Of a DNA stretch of 64,000 bases, positions 23,291-33,961 are shown in pieces. This DNA is from Alisma plantago-aquatica. Its lineage: Eukaryota > Streptophyta > Magnoliopsida > Alismatales > Alismataceae. Position numbers and translations under genes: made by a program. The stretch is from NCBI GenBank assembly GCA_963693085.1, contig OY856411.1:1348728050-1348792049 (forward strand), given 5' to 3'. Within the stretch, counting starts at the first letter, position 1, and each line of letters begins with the position of its first letter. The notes under the pieces are model-generated. The model was not told the DNA's origin, made no database searches, and saw nothing but the letters and a program-made list of their open reading frames with translations.

Positions 23291-23665
23291 CTTGCATTTC
23301 AAGAGATAAATTAGGCACTATATAGTAGAAAAAGCAGACGATCATTTCATCGAGAAACCGTTGTGCACATGCACCTACTTGTAATGTGAATGTGCCTAAT
23401 GTAGTTACAAATGAGCCTAATTTAGTCACTAATGCACCTACTTGCATTTTAAGATACAAGTTAGGCACTATATAGTAGAAAAAGCAAACGATCATTTCAT
23501 CGAGCAGATGTTGTGCACATGCACCTGCTTATAATGTGAATGCGCCTAATGTAGTTACAAATGAGCCTAATTTAGTCACTAATGCACCTACTTGCATTTC
23601 AAGCGATAAATTAGGCACTATATAGTTGAAAAAGCAGACGATCATTTCATCGAGCAACTGTTGTG
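23229..23665 (-). repeat. Three tandem copies of an exon/intron boundary segment (~150-bp period)
   Basis: The end of a protease-gene exon (residues DEMIVCFFNYIVPNLSLEMQ, then GTAGGTGCATT) appears at about 23655-23590 and again, slightly changed, near 23505-23435 and 23355-23290. Each copy is followed by AGTGACTAAATTAGGCTCATTTGTAACTAC in variants (written here as two joined parts). Each copy contains the splice donor and the first minisatellite core, so the array grew across the exon border. Confidence 0.85.
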
Positions 23666-24294
23666 CATCATTGAATGGGGCATTACCTTTGACGGGAAGA
23701 GGTAGGAGATCCCTTATATGGCTTGCCTTGAACTCCACAGTCCTTTGACCGAAATTGAACGCAACCTCATCTTTGTTATAAAACGAAGCAAGATCGTGTA
23801 TCAGAACTGCGTCGTTGAGAGGTATCCTTTTAATTTGCAAGAGTGACTGGAATGGGGTCCTTGCGAAAATGAGTTTTTCCTCATCAGTAAGTGTAATGTT
23901 AACTATTATGGAAGATCTTCCATGAACACCTTGAATTGACTAGATTTTTCTTATCCTCAGCTTCATCATCTTCATCATCCTCTTCATCTACACTTTACTT
24001 CTGTATCTTAGCCTTCTTTTTGTCTTTGGTGGGTGTCAATTCAGTAGTTGATGACCCTATTTTTGTAGCACCCTTCTTTGTATTTGATATTTCTTCAGTT
24101 TGCACCCTAATTTTCTTGGCACCCTTGTTGCTTGCAATCTTCTCAGAATCTGCAGTAGAAGAGCTAGCTCCCGCATCAGTTTTTGTCTTGCTTCTTACCA
24201 CTAGCTTCAGCGACCTCCTTGCGCTCGCAAGGGTCATCGTCTCTTGGAAGTTGTCGACGGAGTTGTCCCTGGCGGTACCAAAGATAGGATCCAT

Positions 24295-24660
24295 GAGTTA
24301 GCACCAAAGAACAACAGAGGAGAGAGAGGAGGAGTCGGTACGAGGTGCTCTCCGCGGTGTGCGAAGAGTAGGCGCGGGCGGTAGGGAAGTGTGCGCGGTG
24401 CAATGGCAGAAGTGGGCGTAATGGCGGAAGTCGGCAGGCAGTTTTGGGGGGAATAATTGGGGGGGACAAATTAGGGACCTCTGGGGCACGATTTTGGGGG
24501 AGAAATTGGGAACACAGGGGCCCTACCGGTTCACGTGGGGTAGTTGAGACCGACCCCATTTCTTGGATGCCGTGCGCTACCGGTTCACTTGGGCCGGTTC
24601 AGGTGATCAGACTTCTTAGAGAAAAGCAGGTGTGTGCAGTGGGGTAGGTGGCCAGCTGGG
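24295..24660 (-). promoter_or_regulatory. GC-rich upstream region of the protease gene
   Basis: Upstream of ATG 24294 on the minus strand lies about 360 bases of markedly GC-rich DNA with CpG, T/C-rich tracts and two CCGGTTCA(C) phrases (24528 and 24590). It is the likely promoter and leader of the protease gene. No TATA box can be fixed with confidence, and other reading frames here look accidental. Confidence 0.4.
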
Positions 24661-25071
24661 TAGTTGGATAGTAGTTTTCCACCACGTGCGGGCCGTGTCA
24701 AACCGCCACAACATTTCAAAAATAAGTCCATCAGAAATTGACAGACATGGAAGGGCACAAAAGCAGCCTAGTCCAAAAAGAGAGTAAGTAACCAGTCAGA
24801 CAAGGAGGAAGTAAGGAAGCAACCTCGTCCGATAAACAAAAACAGGCAGGAAGATTCCACTTTGTTTTAGTGTAATAGATAATAACTAATTCAGTGGGAT
24901 GATGACACAAAAAAATTAGTGGGGCCCAGAGGGGTGGGGACTCTAAATTTCACGATAAAATTTAAGAAAACACATCATGTTATTTTTCTTGATATTTATG
25001 TCACAATTTCTAAAATTTGCAACCTATTGCATGGATCATGAGTTATTTCTAATACCAACTTAACACTGTCT
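24661..25071. other. Intergenic stretch between MULE and solo LTR
   Basis: Nothing convincing. A Helitron-like TCTATTACACT 5' end can be read on the minus strand from 24886 but has no matching 3' end (see rejected items). Confidence 0.4.
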
Positions 25072-26186
25072 TTTATTGTGATGACCGTCTCACGAAAACT
25101 AGATTAACTAATTTAAACTAATGCGGAAGCATTTTGTTAGCAGCAGTATTACTAAAAATCACCAAAAATTAAAACTTTTTGTAAAGAGAACCCCAAACAG
25201 TAAAACTCTTACATAAAGAAACAAGAGAAGTTGTTTACTAACTGATTCATCATTACATCTCTGTAATTTCACATCTCGAGGGTTACAACATCAACTGCCC
25301 TGTTAACTGTACAAGGCAAGATACAAAAATCTCGAGGCATCACGCCAAAAATCTCAGATCTAGATTAAACCATCTACTGACTCCTAGGACCTGAGAGTAC
25401 AAAGAAGACACATAGAACATTCTATATACAAGACTTTACAAATAGTATCTTCACCTGAAGATCACTGTTGTCCCTGTTGTTGCTGCTGCTATTGTTGTTG
25501 CTCACCCACTAAAGGGTTCCTTCGTCCTCAGCGTCTACCTAAAAAGTTGAATCCACGGGGGTGAGACAATTGAATAATTGTCCCAGAGAGAGTTATAACT
25601 CTTTTCCAGAAGCATTGTTATTGCAAAGATTAAGATAATAAAGAGCAGCCGAACTATAATCATTTAACAACAGGCAATTCATTGATTAAACTAAGTAGAG
25701 CAGCATTCCCTAAGCAATCATTGTTTCTCACAGTTCACCCTAAGCAATTAAGCTATACAACTGATTACATTTTTCAAACACATTTATGCCCTGAGGAGAT
25801 GAGGTATACCACTCATTCTCCAACCGGCCATTACTAAATCACAATCGGTACCATACATAGGTCATCAAAAGAGCCGGATTTCTATGACCTCATCTTCCTC
25901 AGTCAGTGTGAGGTACAACATGCAAGACATCTTATGTCTCTGCTAAAATAGCTTTCCAGGGTATTCTGAAAACTTCGCTATTAGAGTTACAGTGGCATGT
26001 TGTACTCTCTTCGCCATCGAGGGATTTCTTGTTAATCTCTCATCGATGCAGCATTAACAACATCATCGGGAGATTAGTGATAAATCATCCCGACATACAC
26101 ATATAATGAAGGATTGAGAGATTAAATGTACATCTCACATCAATTCCCTCATTAAGACGTAAGGATATTCACATCCATAACCCCCA

Positions 26187-26202
26187 CATACTCAAAAGTA
26201 TG
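26187..26202 (-). other. Conserved LTR hairpin, solo LTR copy with paired change
   Basis: On the minus strand: CATACT, loop TTTG, AGTATG, placed between CTGGAGAG and TGGGGG as in the other LTRs. One T-A pair of the stem is C-G here, so both sides changed together and a 6-bp stem is kept. Confidence 0.7.
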
Positions 26203-29200
26203 CTCTCCAGGAGTTCCCTTAGGAAAACCTATTTCACCATCATTTAATTTCTGACAATGATGGATCTATGGTCATGGCTCTACATGATATCATTATACTT
26301 GATTATTTAAGTACATTATATCATTCTTTTAGCATCAGGCATGTTTTCAAACATAAACCATTAAAACAATTTCTATAAAGAAAGAGTACTAATTGTATCA
26401 AGTTCATTTCACATCCAGTTATCATTGGGATATCAATCCCTAACCATCTCATCATTATGATTCAAGAATATGGGCGTTCAACCCTTAGATCATCAAAACA
26501 CTTGTTACCAAGTAACATATTGCCATCAAGTCATTTAACAATATGAACATGATTATAGAAATGCAGATATTTCTCATGGCTCATACAACCTATCAATCTC
26601 ATATGTTACCTCTTACTAGGCAACATAGCATATCATTACTTTCAAAGCTTATAAAGTGCTTTCAATGAATATGGCATCATAACCCTTACCTGGCTATGCT
26701 CAAATCTTTATAAAAACCTACATGACTAACACAATTGATAACATGCACATTATGTCTATATCAGCACAATACAATTATTTCCAAGTCAAGTTTAGAACAC
26801 CACGGTCGTGCTATCTTGCACGGTCGTGCTACAAAAGATTACCATGACCGTTTTACATCACCACGACTAGTTTCTATGGTTTGGGTTTCTTATTCAACTC
26901 AATTAGGGTTATCCAACCCCTTTAGCTTTAAGAAGGCATAGTGATTCCTCATTTTATAATTAAAGAGCTTCATGCTATAAAGCATAACCCAAAATTAGGG
27001 TTTATTGTTCACATCTTCACATTACCCTAGATTAGGGTTTACTATTCACATTACATCACATTACCCTAGATTTAGGGTTTACTATTCACATTAAGATTAT
27101 ACCATCATCATATATAAGGATTAATTCCATTAATGCCCTCAATTGGGGTTATGATTCATTAGCCATCATAATTATGGTTTCATGATCTCACTATCATGGA
27201 TCATACCCTAATTAGGTATTTATTCATGTTGGGAGTTCATTTCTTGATTAACATCCATATAAGAAATCTTCTCTTTCCTCTTTCTATAAGTTGATGTTTG
27301 CATCACTCTTGATTAAGATAAGTCAATTCAACATTGACATCATGGGTCATGTCATTACTATTGTGATCATTAAGGCTTACTCATTCAAAGAGTATTTATC
27401 ACCCTATCTCATTAAGGGTACCATTGTTATAATTATCATTAATTACATTATATCTTAATCAACTAATCACTTGGTCCTTTAATCATATTAGGCATCCATG
27501 AGGTTTAGGTTAATCAACTACTAAACCATCTTGACCACTAAGGTATCAAATGATCTTGACCTTTATAGACCTCAAATGGTCTTGCATACTAAACCCCCAA
27601 ACGGTCTTGGACTGTCCTTGAAACCGTTTGGTGTTGAAGACCGTTTGGTTATGTTGACTTTTGAAACCGTTTGGTAAAGTGCACACCCAAGACCATTTTC
27701 CCAAGAAGGGGTGAAGACCGTTTGGTCATGTTTGACTTTGAAACCGCATGGACACAATCGATCTTGAAATCGCATGAGCACCAAATGATTTGGGATCATT
27801 TGGTCCCAAACAGTCTTGAGACCGTTTGGACTCAAACTGTAACACCCCTGACCTGGGTTATACTTTAACCCTAGGTGTTTTGATTAAGAAAGATGATTAA
27901 ATGCTTAATATCATCTTGTGAAAGGTAATTAGGGCTCAAGAGGAACTTATATTACAATTCTAGTCCTTTTTGAACATTGTTGAAATCAATGTTTTGTTTG
28001 TTTTGGACTAATGTGCAAAATACCCAAGTTGAGGGGTTTAAGTGCAAATTTTGCATGATAATATGTTCCTCATGTGTTGAAGCATAATGAGAGTGAATAT
28101 GATGATGAGGTGTGGCTTATGGAAGCCTGAATACCAAGAAAGAGCTGATAAAACAATGTATGTGCATGAAAACCCAGTTTTGGTGTAATGTGCAATTTAC
28201 CCAAAACCTAGGGTGCAATATATAAATTAGCACTTCAATAAGGTCTCTAATGTTTCTTGGCATCATGTAGAGCAAAGAAAATGAGAGGGGTGCCTCATTT
28301 GAATTAAGTTGGAGGAGAGAGAATCTTGATATTAAAATAATCAAGATATAATCCTAATTGAAACCCTAATTCGATTTAGGGCAAAAAATAAATATATTAA
28401 TTAAAGGGCCTTCAACCAAAATTAAAATGGTTAGATTCAGATGTATGTGTGACGTCCTTTATCTTTGCAAGGACCACGAAAATATCCAAGGGAGTGGATA
28501 ACTCACACACAATTTTATAAGAAAAAGAAATATCCACTCACATATGGATATTAATATAATATGATTTAAGGTGCTTGATTTGCTTTTCTTTAAATCATGG
28601 ATAATTGAGAGGGATAAAAGGCAAACAAGATAGCATCATCCCTAAGGAAGATAAGGGGGAAGAGGCGGCCACATTTTTGGGATTAAATGAATTTTTATAA
28701 GGCACTTTCTCTCTCCTTGATTTTCTTATAAAAAGACCCTTTACAAGCCAAATGGAAGGCTGTTTCGACCCCACTTCTTCTCCTTGCTTGGGAAACGACC
28801 AAGGGAGCTTGGGAGGATCAGGAGGACGACCCCCAACCTGTTGGTAAGGTTCTTGATCCATTTCACCTTGATTCCATGGTGGAAATCGAAAATAAACTAT
28901 GGATTTCTTCCTATTTCGATCTCCTCTTCAATTCTAACCATTCCTTTTCACTCAAACCTTGAGGACGAGCCTTGGAATGGTGAAAGGAGTTGCATCCACC
29001 ATTGTTTTCGTGGACATGGAGCTTTGGAGATCAATTGGAGGTGGGTTTTATAACTTGAACCCTTTTTCATTGTTATTCAACCATTAATCTTGCAATTTCA
29101 ATGATTCCTTCATTATCTTGTTTAATTGCTGGTTGAAAATAGTTATTTCATGAAATCAGAAGTTGTTAGAACTTCAGGAACGAAGGTAGATGATGATGAC

Positions 29201-29244
29201 ATCATCTTGGATACTTTTCCAAAAGAAATCATGGTTCATACGGT

Positions 29245-30915
29245 TTTGAGTTAATTGCTCATGCGGTTTCACCAAACCGTTTGAGAGCAAACAGTTTGAA
29301 ACCGTTTGGGAGAAAACGGTTTCAAAACCATTTGAGTGAGTTGACCAAGGGTTGACCGTTTGAGATTACTGTTACTAATTATGTTGGGTTAATGACTCAC
29401 CAAAGTTTATGGGTTAACTCCCAAGGAATCGTGAGCTTAAGGCTAATCAATTAGGCAAACCTAATTGGATTAAGTGCTGATTTTTCAGCTTGATTAATTT
29501 GACTTTTTGGGAAAACGGTTTCAAAACCATTTGAGAGGGTTTATAAAGGGTTTACCATTTTAGATTCCTGTTCCTAATGATGTTGGTTAATAACTCACCA
29601 AATTTTATGGATTATCTCCAAAGGAATCATGAGTTGAAGGCCAATCAATTAGGCAAAGCCTAATTGGATCAAGTGCTGATTTTCAACTTGATTTATTTGC
29701 CTTTTTGGGAAAACGGTTTCAAAACCGTTTGAAAGAGTTGACCAAGGGTTGAACGTTTGATAATCATGTTCCTAATTATGTTTTTTGATTACCCACCAAA
29801 TTTTTTGGATTAATGCCAAAGGAATCATGAGTTTAAGGCTAATCAATTAGGTAAACCCTAATTGGATTAAGTGCTGATTTTCAACTTGGCTGATTTGACT
29901 TTTTGGGTTAATTAGCCCAAACGGTTTCAAAACCGTTTGGGGATTCCCCAAACAGTCTCAAAACCGTTTGGGGGTCACCCAATACCGTTTTTAGGTCTAG
30001 GGTTGGATATGGTTAAGTGATTGAAGGACAAAAGATATGGTGTTAAGCCTAATCGGCTAAGTGCTGATTTTGCATTGGAATGAGTTGATGTTTTGGGTTG
30101 ATTGACCCAAACGGTTTCAAAACCATTTGGGAATCACCCAAACGGTCTCAAGACCGTTTGGGGATCACCCAAGACCGTTTGGAGGTCACCCAAGACCGTT
30201 TTGAGGTCTAGGGGTGAGTATGGTTAAGCAATTGATGATCCAATGATACTAAGTTAAAGTGTAATCAATTGCTGATTTGGTGATCAATCCAATGATCCAA
30301 ACCCTAATTGGTTGACTTGGATTTTGATGATGTGATGGGAAAATGGTCCCAAGACCATTTGGTGGTCATCCAAACGACCTCAATACCGTTTGGGGTCAGG
30401 TCATGTTCAATTTGGATGATGGTTCAATGGTTTCAAAGTAACTAATCTTGCATTGATTAGTGTTGAAGGATCATCGATTCCAAACCCTAATTCAATTGAT
30501 TCAAACCCTAATTGAGGACTAATTGAGGGTCAATTGAGGGTCAAATCAGTTTAAGGTTGACCTATTTAACTCAATTGAAGTATGAGGATAGGTCCAATTG
30601 ATGATTGGTTCCATGAATTCAATGATTGAAGGAATCAATATTGAGAACCCTAAACCGATTGGTGTAGTTGAGACCATCTTTGGTCCATGCGGTTTTGAGG
30701 AGGTTTGGACCAACTGGTCTCAAGACCGTTTGAGTCCAAACGGTCTCAAGACCGTTTGGGACCAAACGATCCCAAACCGTTTGTGCCCATGCGGTTTCAA
30801 AAGTCAAACTTGGGCAAACAGTCTTCACCTACTTGCTTGGGCAAACGGTCTCAAGCACCACCTTTACCAAACGGCTTCAAACCGTTTGAACCTTGAAGGA
30901 CCAAGACTGTTTGGG
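29245..30915. repeat. Array of AAACGGT/ACCGTTT palindromic units in the 5' LTR
   Basis: At least 20 copies of AAACGGTTT, AAACGGTCT or their complements, many paired as stem-loops such as CCAAACGGTCT-CA-AGACCGTTTGG. Spacing is irregular and the rest of the sequence is low-complexity repeats of CTAATCAATTAGG-type phrases. Each unit carries an AACGG MYB-type core on both strands. The sister LTR has the same array at 40045-41640. Confidence 0.85.
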
Positions 30916-32568
30916 GCTCAAGTAGTCAAATTTGATTGATGACTCAATTGGTTAATCCACTTAGACACTTGTTGTAATTGAGGACTCAATTGATCAATTC
31001 AATTGGATACCTTATGTAATGGAGGTCCAAGGTGATTGAATCTCTTGAGAATAAAGATGATGAATGATTAATTGATCCAATGATGATTAGTAATGATGAT
31101 CATTGAAGGTACAAAGGTTGAAACCCTAATAGTACCTAAGTGATTAGTGCCAATTAAGGGATGAACCCTAATTGCTTATAGGATCAATGACTTGGTACAC
31201 TATGTTAATCATAGTAGTATGTACTTGATGGAAGGGTTGATATGACCTTATCAAGTTGAGATGATGATAGCATGAATTCATATATGAATATGATTCATGT
31301 GGTGATTAAGGGTATGATCCTTAAAGTAGAGATATCATGAAACCCTAATCATGAACATAAACCCTAATCGACAGGGTTATTGTGTTCTAACCCTAATTGG
31401 GGGCAATTCTAAATGAAACCCTAATTGAGGGTGTATCCTTGTGAAACCCTAGTTGAAGGTGTATCTATGTGAAGCCTAATCCTAATAATGGAATAGTAGC
31501 TGATACCCTGAAAAGGGGAGTATCTAATGTGGCTGTTTATAGGCAACTTTATAATAAAACAATGCTTTAAACTAAGATAAGTCCATATCATGTGAGATAG
31601 TTGGACAATTATAATGTGTGGCCTATGCATTATATGCTAAGGGTGCGTATTTGGTGATGGAATGTATTAAGAGGGGAAATACCTTAATACATGATAAAGT
31701 TGGTTAACTCAAGAGGGTCTAAAATGATGAGAAAATGATACATCAAGATATGATGGTTATCACATTCAGAACTTCAGGGTTTATATACCTTGATATACTC
31801 CAAATCTAAAATAATTGGGTAAGAAATATATGAAGTGTGATATGCAACTATTACAATGAAATGTAATGAGTTGTTGCACTTGATGAGTGTTAATTAATGC
31901 ACCTTGAAAATAGGATTACGCCCAAATGATAAGTATGATGTAGTCATACCATGATGAGGATGAGAAATGAACTCATTCCTTGAACTAATGATCATTAATG
32001 TTATATGATGAGACTAATGATCTTGAATAAATATTTATGATATCTTTGAATAAGTTTTTGCCTAGTGAGAGGTGACAAGATGTGAATGGCCTTGTGAGCC
32101 ATGTGAATAAGTCGTTGCCTAGTGAGAGGTGACAAGATGTGCAGTGGCCTGATGAGCCATGTGTGATGCTTGGGTAACAAGTATCATGTATACCTTGGTC
32201 AGATGACCTGAAGGTGATAGTTACCTAATAAATGGTAATGATGCTCAATGATGAGTGAAGGGTTTGAATACCCAGAACCATATGATTATGGTGATGAGAA
32301 TGTGAAGGGATGAGAATTCCCAGTATTGAAATGAGGGACTGAGTTCCCAGGGTCTTTGAAAGACTGATAAATATCTGATGAAAGTAGTACATGTCTCTTT
32401 ATAGCATTGTTGTAATAAGTTATGTTTGAGAACTTGGATGATGCTAAAAGAATATGAGATTGTACTTAATAAATCAAGTGAAATCTATTAATGTAGTGCT
32501 CTGACCATAGATCCATCATCGTCAGGAATAGGTGATGGTGAAACGGGTGCTCGCGGCAAAACCCGGAG

Positions 32569-32587
32569 CACATATTTTGAATATGTG
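32569..32587 (+). other. Conserved LTR hairpin, family A 5' LTR copy
   Basis: CACATATT, loop TTG, AATATGTG: a perfect 8-bp stem just after CCCGGAG and before GGGGG. The context GGTGATGGTGAAA upstream is shared with the 52.7-kb element. Confidence 0.8.
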
Positions 32588-33835
32588 GGGGTAAATGGGC
32601 GAAAACATCCTTACGTCCTCTTGAAGAGATTGTTGGAAGGTAAATAAGAAACCTCTCAATCCTTCATGAATATGTCGGGATGGATGTATCACGAATCTCC
32701 CGATGATTGGGTTAGATGGTGTACACATCTCCCAATGATACTTAATGTCAGATCGAGGAGATAAACAAGAAGTCTCTCGATTGGTGATGAGAGTGCAGTT
32801 GACGCTGTAACTCTGTAGCGAAGGTGCTAGTATACCTTGTCTAGCTAGTTAGCAGAGACACGAGATGTCCTACATGTGGTCTCGTACTGACCGAGATGGA
32901 TGAGGTCTTGGAGTCCGACTCTTCCATTAACCTATGTATGGTACCGATTTCGACTCCTAGCAGTGGTCAGTTGGAGTATGAGCGGTATACCTCATCTCGT
33001 CAGAGCATAAGTGTGATTGTAAAATGTAATCAACTGTATAGCATGTTTGCTTAAGGATTGAATACATAGATTCATTGGCTGATGTTGCATTTCTTTGTGC
33101 ATTCCTTAGTGGATAAATGTTAATTATGTTTCTTTATATTATCTGCAAGGTAGATAGATGAATTACTTATCTACCATGGGTAGATGCAATGACCTCCTTG
33201 AGAATGGAGATTATATGATTCTGTTCTATGATGAATAACTCTGCATGATAATGTAAAAGTAACCCCCTGCTCAGTTTTAAATTAATAAACTGCAATAACA
33301 ATGTTTTTGGCGGAGAGTTATATCTCTCGCTGGGGCAATTTTCAATTGTCTCACCCCCGTGGGAAACATTTTTAGGTATGCATGGGAGGCAAAGTAGAAA
33401 TCCTAGAACAAGGAAAGAGCAACAGCAACAACAACAGTAGGGACAGCAATAAGATCTCAGGTGGAGATATTGTCTGTCTAGTCATACAGATCGTAGTCCT
33501 ATGTGTCGTCTCTATACCCTCAGGTCCTCGGAGTTTTTAGTCAGTGTCTTATGAATCAATCTTAGGTTTTGGCTTGATGCCTCGAGATTTGTATACTATA
33601 TGTATATAATGTTTACAAGACAGTTGATGTTGTAATCTTTGAGAAGGAATGGTACAAGTTGTGTACTTGTGAACCAGGATGAATTTGAAATACTTTGGTT
33701 CTTGGTTAAAGAGTTTTCCTGTGAATGGATCTCTTTGAAAAAGTTTTAGTTTTCAGTGATTTTCAGTAATCCGCTGCAAATAATTCACTTCCGCATTAGT
33801 TAATCATGTTTTCACGAGACAGTCGTCACAATTAG

Positions 33836-33847
33836 TGGTATCAGAGC
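33836..33847 (+). other. Primer binding site (initiator Met-tRNA)
   Basis: TGGTATCAGAGC, five bases after the 5' LTR end, is complementary to the 3' end of plant initiator Met-tRNA, the usual primer of gypsy and copia elements. Confidence 0.93.
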
Positions 33848-33961
33848 TCTAGGTTCGTTGAGTCTACAGAGACATAGGACTAAGGTAGTAGAGTCTGTTC
33901 TGGTGTCATCCAATGTATCTGATAGTGTCTTCTGCTCATATAAGAGAAGAAGAACTTAAAG

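Larger units (their letters stand above)
17617..24294 (-). pseudogene. Ulp1-type (peptidase C48) protease gene of the MULE, degenerate, multi-exon
   Basis: Ulp1/SENP proteases cleave ubiquitin-like modifiers; Kaonashi MULEs carry such genes with unknown role. From the 5' end: a basic N-terminal exon starting at ATG 24294 (lysine- and serine-rich); an exon at 23840-23610 (VEFKASHIRDLLPLPVKG) ending at a CAA/GTAGGT donor; then, across the large repeat-filled intron, an exon from about 20375 (LRLPTIVEKFTTLQ, FLFPSGSS, DYDW); a coiled-coil exon (19896-19370); an exon at 18720-18470; and the protease core. There the catalytic His is in NWHWHLIEI (about 18150) and the Cys in SNDCGIF (about 17785). 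At the usual Asp position the sequence has Asn (IIHYNS). Frame breaks and stops (for example near 20090 and 18560) mark it as a pseudogene. Confidence 0.75.
12480..24660. mobile_element. Mutator-like element of Kaonashi/Ulp1 type (ends not resolved)
   Basis: A FAR1-like MULE transposase gene on the plus strand (12918-16284) and a Ulp1-type cysteine protease gene on the minus strand (24294-17617) converge inside one ~12-kb unit. Transposase plus Ulp1-like protease is the known gene pair of Kaonashi-type MULEs in plants, which usually lack long terminal inverted repeats. I found no inverted ends or 9-bp target duplication by eye, so the limits are guesses just outside the two genes. The TGCGCCTACTT minisatellite is a common thread in both genes and the space between them. 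Several frameshifts and stops make it non-autonomous. Confidence 0.75.
27838..33830 (+). repeat. 5' LTR of the family A element
   Basis: 5,993 bp, from TGTAACACC to GTCACA. Over the first ~130 bases I count about five differences from the 3' LTR, so the insertion is not very recent. It holds a palindrome-rich zone (29245-30915), a short conserved hairpin (32569-32587) and a GTCTCACCCC/CATTTTTAGGTA block near its end (33340-33377) that related LTRs in this window also carry. Many small ORFs are present, none with a domain. Confidence 0.92.

Noticed and set aside
23229..23495. Minus-strand 88-residue ORF with an internal duplication (DEMIVCFFYYIVPNL)
   Set aside because: It consists of the duplicated exon ends and readthrough of minisatellite; it is described as a boundary repeat rather than a gene.
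12480..24560. Terminal inverted repeats of the MULE in the GGGG-rich outer regions
   Set aside because: Both sides have G-rich tracts, but they do not align as inverted repeats by eye and no 9-bp duplication was found.
24600..24886. Helitron 5' end read on the minus strand from 24886 (TCTATTACACTAAAACAAAG)
   Set aside because: The start and A/T context look right, but I found no hairpin-CTAG end to the left, so an element cannot be supported.
28117..28344. 75-residue minus-strand ORF also present at 36041-36268
   Set aside because: The conservation is due to its position in both LTRs, not to coding selection.
30598..30939. 113-residue ORF with repeated LGPNGLKTVW-like peptide
   Set aside because: It is the translation of the AAACGGT/ACCGTTT palindrome array.
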